The notes below the pieces were generated by a model. The model was not told the DNA's origin, searched no databases, and was given only the letters and a program-made list of their open reading frames with translations. The position numbers and the translations under genes are program-made. A stretch of DNA of 64,000 bases, from NCBI GenBank assembly GCA_910587045.1, contig CAJULG010000001.1, forward strand, positions 124,001 through 188,000, in the 5' to 3' direction. The DNA is from an uncultured Lachnospiraceae bacterium (GTDB lineage: Bacteria; Bacillota; Clostridia; Lachnospirales; Lachnospiraceae). Positions 60,302-64,000 of the stretch are shown here, one piece after another (the stretch's first letter is position 1; every line of letters begins with the position of its first letter).

Positions 60302-61765
60302 TCAAGAAATATCCGTGTCAAGATTAAAATAAAATTCAACTCCCTCTGAAACATTCCGCACACCATATGCTTTTCCATGTCCCTCCATGGCTGCTGCTAC
60401 AATGGACAGCCCGACTCCGCTTCCGCCATACTCTCTTGTTCTTGCCTTATCCACTTTATAAAACTTGATCCATAACTTATCCAGTTCATCCTCCGGGATC
60501 TGATTTCCGGTATTAAACACCACAACCTGCAGTTCCTTCTCCAACGGAACCAGACGGATACTGATCCTTCCGTTTTGTGAAACATAATGAATCGCATTTG
60601 TCACATAATTCATGACAACCTCCTCGATCAGGAATTCGTCTGCCCATACATAAACCGGCTCCTCCGGCGGCATCTCCAGCGTAACTCCCTTTTCCTCAAG
60701 CAGAATATCTGAAGTGCTGCAGATATTCCGGATCAGTTCGGCTATATCAAACCGGCCCATCTTCACCTGACTTTGCCCGAACTCCAGCTCATTCAGGGAA
60801 AGCAGCTTTTTCACCATATTATTCATCTTATTCGCTTCATCCATGATCACATCGCAATAAAAATCCCGACTCTCCGGATCATCATTAATACTTTCCTTTA
60901 ACCCTTCTGCATAACCCTGGATCAGCGCAATCGGCGTTTTCAGTTCATGGGAAACATGAGACAGAAATTCCTTTCGCATCTCATCTACCTGATTTTTATT
61001 CTCAATATCATGATGCAGTTCATTATTGGCTGTCTTCAGTTCAGAAATTGTTGATTCCAGTTTCACGGATAAACGGTTCATCGTATCTCCCAGTTCACCG
61101 ATCTCATCCTTTGACTTCACCCGTACCCGTGCATTAAAATCCAGATTTGACATCCGCCTTGCCACGATCGCCATATCATGTATGGGTTTTGTAAAATACC
61201 AACTGATGCATGATATAACGATAGCTGCCACCAGCATAATAGACAGACTGAAATAAAGAAAGGTTCGATTGGTAAATTCCGCACTGTTATTGATCGCATC
61301 CATAGAAGTACGGATTACGATCATATAACCATTACCCAGAAAACCAGTCAGATCATAATAGCCGGTCTTCATCCGGTCATCCTGATGCTCTTCAACCATA
61401 TACAAGCGCCCGCTCCCAAGAAATCCCGGATTGGTTATCAATTTCGTCATGGAATTCAGACTGTCGAACATCATACCCTTTTCATTAGTAGTGGTATAGA
61501 TCTTACTGACTCCGTCACTGACAACAATGATCGCATTATTGGGATTGCTTAAACCCTCAAAACCAATCTTCAGTTCTTCATCGCTCCATTCACTGTGTGC
61601 AAACAGGGCATCCACCTGATGATAAAGGCTCTCCAGATTCTCCTTTGCCTCCGCCTCAAACAGAAAAAAGGAACCTCTGTGATACAGGATCCAGCTTACT
61701 AAAATGATTGCGCCGATCGAAAATATAGAAACAATGGTTAATCGAAACTGAATGGAATGTCTCAT
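60302..61765 (-). CDS. Sensor histidine kinase with HAMP domain
   Basis: 487 aa. Two membrane spans (about 9-30 and 170-190) flank a 140-residue extracytoplasmic sensor. HAMP at about 190-245, H-box HVSHELKTPI, N-box EVVMNYVTNAIHY and G-box GGSGVGLSIVAAAMEGHGK. It overlaps the response regulator stop as ATGA. The signal is unknown. Confidence 0.95.
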   Translation of the reverse strand: MRHSIQFRLTIVSIFSIGAIILVSWILYHRGSFFLFEAEAKENLESLYHQVDALFAHSEWSDEELKIGFEGLSNPNNAIIVVSDGVSKIYTTTNEKGMMFDSLNSMTKLITNPGFLGSGRLYMVEEHQDDRMKTGYYDLTGFLGNGYMIVIRTSMDAINNSAEFTNRTFLYFSLSIMLVAAIVISCISWYFTKPIHDMAIVARRMSNLDFNARVRVKSKDEIGELGDTMNRLSVKLESTISELKTANNELHHDIENKNQVDEMRKEFLSHVSHELKTPIALIQGYAEGLKESINDDPESRDFYCDVIMDEANKMNNMVKKLLSLNELEFGQSQVKMGRFDIAELIRNICSTSDILLEEKGVTLEMPPEEPVYVWADEFLIEEVVMNYVTNAIHYVSQNGRISIRLVPLEKELQVVVFNTGNQIPEDELDKLWIKFYKVDKARTREYGGSGVGLSIVAAAMEGHGKAYGVRNVSEGVEFYFNLDTDIS

Positions 61766-62442
61766 TTTGACACCTCAAATTTATAGCCCATTCCCCATAT
61801 GGTCTTAATATACTCTCCCCGTTCCTTCAACTTGCTCCTCAACTTCTTTACATGGGTATCAATCGTCCGGGCATCTCCAAAATAGTCATAGTTCCATACA
61901 TTATTCAATATCTTCTCCCTGGACAGGGCAACCCCCTGATTCATAACAAAATAATGCAATAATTCAAATTCCTTAAAGCTTAACTCAACCGGTTCCCCGT
62001 CAATCTTAACCATATGAGCATTAATATCCAGTTCAATGCCTCCTGCCTGCAATACATCATCCGTCTGCAGGTTACTGGTTCTTCGAAGCACTGCCTCCAC
62101 CCGGGCAACCAGAATCTTTGGACTAAACGGTTTGGTAATATATTCATCAATTCCCAGTTCATATCCTAATAGCTCGTCCCGCTCGTCTGCTTTAGCTGTC
62201 AGCATGATGATCGGCACCTTGGAATACTGACGAATCTCCTTACACACCTGCCAACCGTCCAGTTTTGGCATCATAACATCCAGAATGATCAGAGAAATGT
62301 CCTTCTGTTCAAAGAAGACATCCAATGCCTCTTCGCCATTTTCTGCCTCTAACACCTGAAAATCCTTATGCACCAGAAAATCCCGTACCAGTTTACGCAT
62401 TCTGCTTTCATCATCTACAATTAAAATCTTGATCCTTTCCAT
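61762..62442 (-). CDS. OmpR-family response regulator
   Basis: 226 aa. Receiver with DDES motif near the start and phospho-acceptor Asp in LIILDVMMPKLDG, then a winged-helix DNA-binding domain (DARTIDTHVKKLRSKL). Partner of the following histidine kinase. Both genes form a four-base overlap. Confidence 0.95.
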   Translation of the reverse strand: MERIKILIVDDESRMRKLVRDFLVHKDFQVLEAENGEEALDVFFEQKDISLIILDVMMPKLDGWQVCKEIRQYSKVPIIMLTAKADERDELLGYELGIDEYITKPFSPKILVARVEAVLRRTSNLQTDDVLQAGGIELDINAHMVKIDGEPVELSFKEFELLHYFVMNQGVALSREKILNNVWNYDYFGDARTIDTHVKKLRSKLKERGEYIKTIWGMGYKFEVSK

Positions 62443-62526
62443 GTATCTACCCCCAACGGCTATTCTGAACTCACTATACCAGAGGAATATGATAAATCTG
62501 TGAAAAAGAAATCCGTTCTTTTACTT

Positions 62527-63153
62527 TTAAGGTTTCGTGAAATCATTCTGCTCCGTTTCCGTTTCTGTTGATGAATCAATCCCGAGTTCTGCTTCCCGCT
62601 CCCGGATCTTTGCCTCCCGTCTTGTCAGCTCCTCTTCCCAGCCGGCATACCGGTTCAGTATCTTATTCTCTGTATTAATATACCCGACATTGGGATTCAA
62701 TACGGTAATAGCAAACATGGCGACAACAATAAAGATCAGAACGCCTATCGTGATCAGATACTTCCGTTTTTGAATATCAAACTGTCTGCTCTCATTCTGC
62801 AGGAATTCCAACTGCTCCTGCTGCACCCTGGGAATCCCTCTGGCCGGCGGGACATAAATGACCGGAAGCTTCTCTTCCTCCATCTTCAGATCTCCAGTCA
62901 GAAAATCACGGAATTCTCCCAGAAACTGAAATCCCACAGGTGTTTTAAATACCCTTTTTTCCGCCAGCTTGCAGTACAGTGACAGCATATTCTCTTCATT
63001 TGTCAGATCAATCCGGTTTTTTAATGTCTCAATATTCAACTGCTCCTGCCTCGCTGCCTGTGCTTCTTCTGCATTGTCAAACTGAAAGCCGCTCACAACC
63101 CAGCTGCTTTCCACCGGTTCTGTCAACAGTTCATCCAACCCGCTTTTTTCCAT
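62527..63153 (-). CDS. Membrane protein of unknown function, 208 aa
   Basis: ATG 63153 follows AAAGGAGGATCCTT. A soluble cytoplasmic N-terminal region of about 140 residues, one span near 145-165 (YLITIGVLIFIVVAMFAITV), and a charged extracytoplasmic tail with a Glu/Arg coiled-coil stretch (WEEELTRREAKIREREAELG). I recognise no family. It is 85 bp before the response regulator, in the same direction. Confidence 0.78.
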   Translation of the reverse strand: MEKSGLDELLTEPVESSWVVSGFQFDNAEEAQAARQEQLNIETLKNRIDLTNEENMLSLYCKLAEKRVFKTPVGFQFLGEFRDFLTGDLKMEEEKLPVIYVPPARGIPRVQQEQLEFLQNESRQFDIQKRKYLITIGVLIFIVVAMFAITVLNPNVGYINTENKILNRYAGWEEELTRREAKIREREAELGIDSSTETETEQNDFTKP

Positions 63154-63215
63154 AAGGATCCTCCTTTCGTCCCTCCCTGCTCCGGGAAATCTCATGTGTA
63201 AATGTGCCGATTAAG

Positions 63216-63251
63216 AAAGGGTGTTACAAACCATCTGTCTGAACACCCTTT
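63216..63251 (-). terminator. Hairpin after the right-end lipoprotein gene
   Basis: AAAGGGTGTT and AACACCCTTT are perfect 10-bp arms around a 16-nt loop. On the minus strand the T run is short (TTTCTT), so termination may be partial. Confidence 0.65.
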
Positions 63252-63260
63252 TACCTTTTT

Positions 63261-63824
63261 CTATTCTGCTTCTCCGCCGGAGTTCTCTTCCGAAGGATTC
63301 TCTTCACTATTGTCTATACCTGTATCATTATTCACCAGGCTGATATCATGCTCCCCGGCCAGCGTATTTAACTGATTCTCATAATCCGTAAATATGGTTT
63401 CCGATTCTGTGATCAGTGCATCGGCCTCTGCCAGAATGTCCGTATCACAGGCTTCAATCGCCTCTGCTACCTTTTTCAGTGCATCCATCTGTTTATTGGC
63501 ACCGTTAAGACAGACCGTCTTTACATTCTGAACCTCTTCCGTCTCTGCTGCAACTGCATTTAATTCCGTCAGATAATTTTCATACTTTGGAATGATCGAA
63601 CTCTGCAACGCGGTCAATAACTCCTGTGAGTTTGAATCATTATTATTCACATAACCATTATATTCATTGATGGCTTCCTTTTGAAGCTCCTGAATCGGCT
63701 GCATATTACTCAGATAGGTATATAAATCATCCTTCACTGCATCACCCTTGCCACAAGCGGCAGTACACAGCATTATTCCAGTCAGTACGATCATTACGGC
63801 AATCTTTTTCATTCTCTTTTTCAT
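63261..63824 (-). CDS. Helical lipoprotein of unknown function
   Basis: 187 aa. Signal peptide with lipobox LCTAAC (Cys near 24). The mature part is mostly helical and acidic (IQELQKEAINEYNGYVNNND, AEADALITESETIFTDYENQ) and ends in a Glu/Asn/Ser-rich tail. No family recognised. Own consensus promoter 50 bp upstream. It opens the signalling block at the right end. Confidence 0.8.
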   Translation of the reverse strand: MKKRMKKIAVMIVLTGIMLCTAACGKGDAVKDDLYTYLSNMQPIQELQKEAINEYNGYVNNNDSNSQELLTALQSSIIPKYENYLTELNAVAAETEEVQNVKTVCLNGANKQMDALKKVAEAIEACDTDILAEADALITESETIFTDYENQLNTLAGEHDISLVNNDTGIDNSEENPSEENSGGEAE

Positions 63825-63870
63825 AACGTTTCCTCTGCATGAACTATTTTAATATCTCATTTTCCTGTCC

Positions 63871-63899
63871 ATTCTAACATATACATTTTCAAATTTCAA
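63871..63899 (-). promoter_or_regulatory. Sigma-A promoter of the right-end lipoprotein
   Basis: Minus-strand TTGAAA (63894-63899), 17-bp spacer, TAGAAT (63871-63876), about 47 bp before the start codon. Confidence 0.82.
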
Positions 63900-63912
63900 C
63901 CAGGAATCAGTA

Positions 63913-64000
63913 GTATGTGATAAGGCATCCTCCCACTGCGTGGGTCCCTCCTTACCAGGGGTATGTGATAAGGCATCCTCCCACTGCGTGGGTCCCTCCT
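63913..64000. repeat. 48-bp tandem repeat running off the window
   Basis: Unit 1 (63913-63960) and the first 40 bases of unit 2 (63961-64000) are identical. Each unit contains the perfect hairpin CCCAC-TGC-GTGGG. The array continues beyond the window. Only two copies are seen, with no spacer, so it is not a CRISPR array. Confidence 0.85.

Noticed and set aside
63913..64000. Possible CRISPR array
   Set aside because: Two contiguous identical 48-bp units with no distinct spacer and no cas genes; a plain tandem repeat.

Overview
The window is chromosomal, mostly single-strand (minus) DNA of a low-to-mid GC Gram-positive anaerobe, most likely a Lachnospiraceae-type Clostridia. Reasons: a PolC-type DNA polymerase III, an IspH-S1 fusion protein, a biotin-dependent sodium-pump decarboxylase operon, class B sortase, PrsW, CheV, a two-gene SufB/SufC system and AGGAGG-type ribosome binding sites with sigma-A promoters of 17-bp spacing. 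I cannot name the genus. I see no prophage, insertion sequence, CRISPR array or rRNA operon.

Layout, left to right: the 5' 97 percent of polA, preceded by a ZAS-type anti-sigma protein and a PrsW protease with leucine-rich repeats (1-4341); tRNA-Leu(CAA); a Bax-inhibitor-like membrane protein, sortase B and a Nudix hydrolase (4495-6865); a recombination and division operon ruvA-ruvB-zapA-U32 peptidase-SEDS-PBP (6951-14315); a YprB-like nuclease and CheR (14465-16347); cmk with ispH-S1, an unknown 377-aa protein and a flavoprotein (16477-21578); a five-gene carboxyltransferase and sodium-pump operon (21646-26948); a surface-protein operon made of a von Willebrand A protein broken by one amber codon and two duplicated membrane-anchored proteins (27148-31534); a small alarmone synthetase, a DUF378 protein, SufB/SufC and citrate synthase (31831-35928); a heterodimeric ABC exporter with a Fur regulator (36047-39963); a SpoIID-like peptidoglycan-binding protein; tRNA-Glu(CTC); a 92-bp tandem repeat; the long cluster polC-ispG-rseP-dxr-cdsA-uppS-frr-pyrH-bactofilin-small membrane protein (41861-54349, all minus); GNAT-hisF-hisH; an acidic membrane protein; and a signalling block of CheV, lipoproteins and a two-component system ending in a 48-bp tandem repeat at the right edge.

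Functional themes: envelope growth (SEDS/PBP, uppS, cdsA, bactofilin, ZapA), isoprenoid synthesis by the MEP route (dxr, ispG, ispH all here), regulated proteolysis (PrsW beside a candidate anti-sigma substrate; RseP), sodium-motive decarboxylation, Fe-S assembly, and histidine synthesis. Most of this is ordinary core genome.

The items most worth a second look are the PrsW/anti-sigma pair, the amber-interrupted vWA gene with its coupled paralogous membrane proteins, the carboxyltransferase operon that carries both 12S-like and 5S-like subunits plus a sodium pump, the 113-bp SEDS/PBP gene overlap, and the repeat elements.
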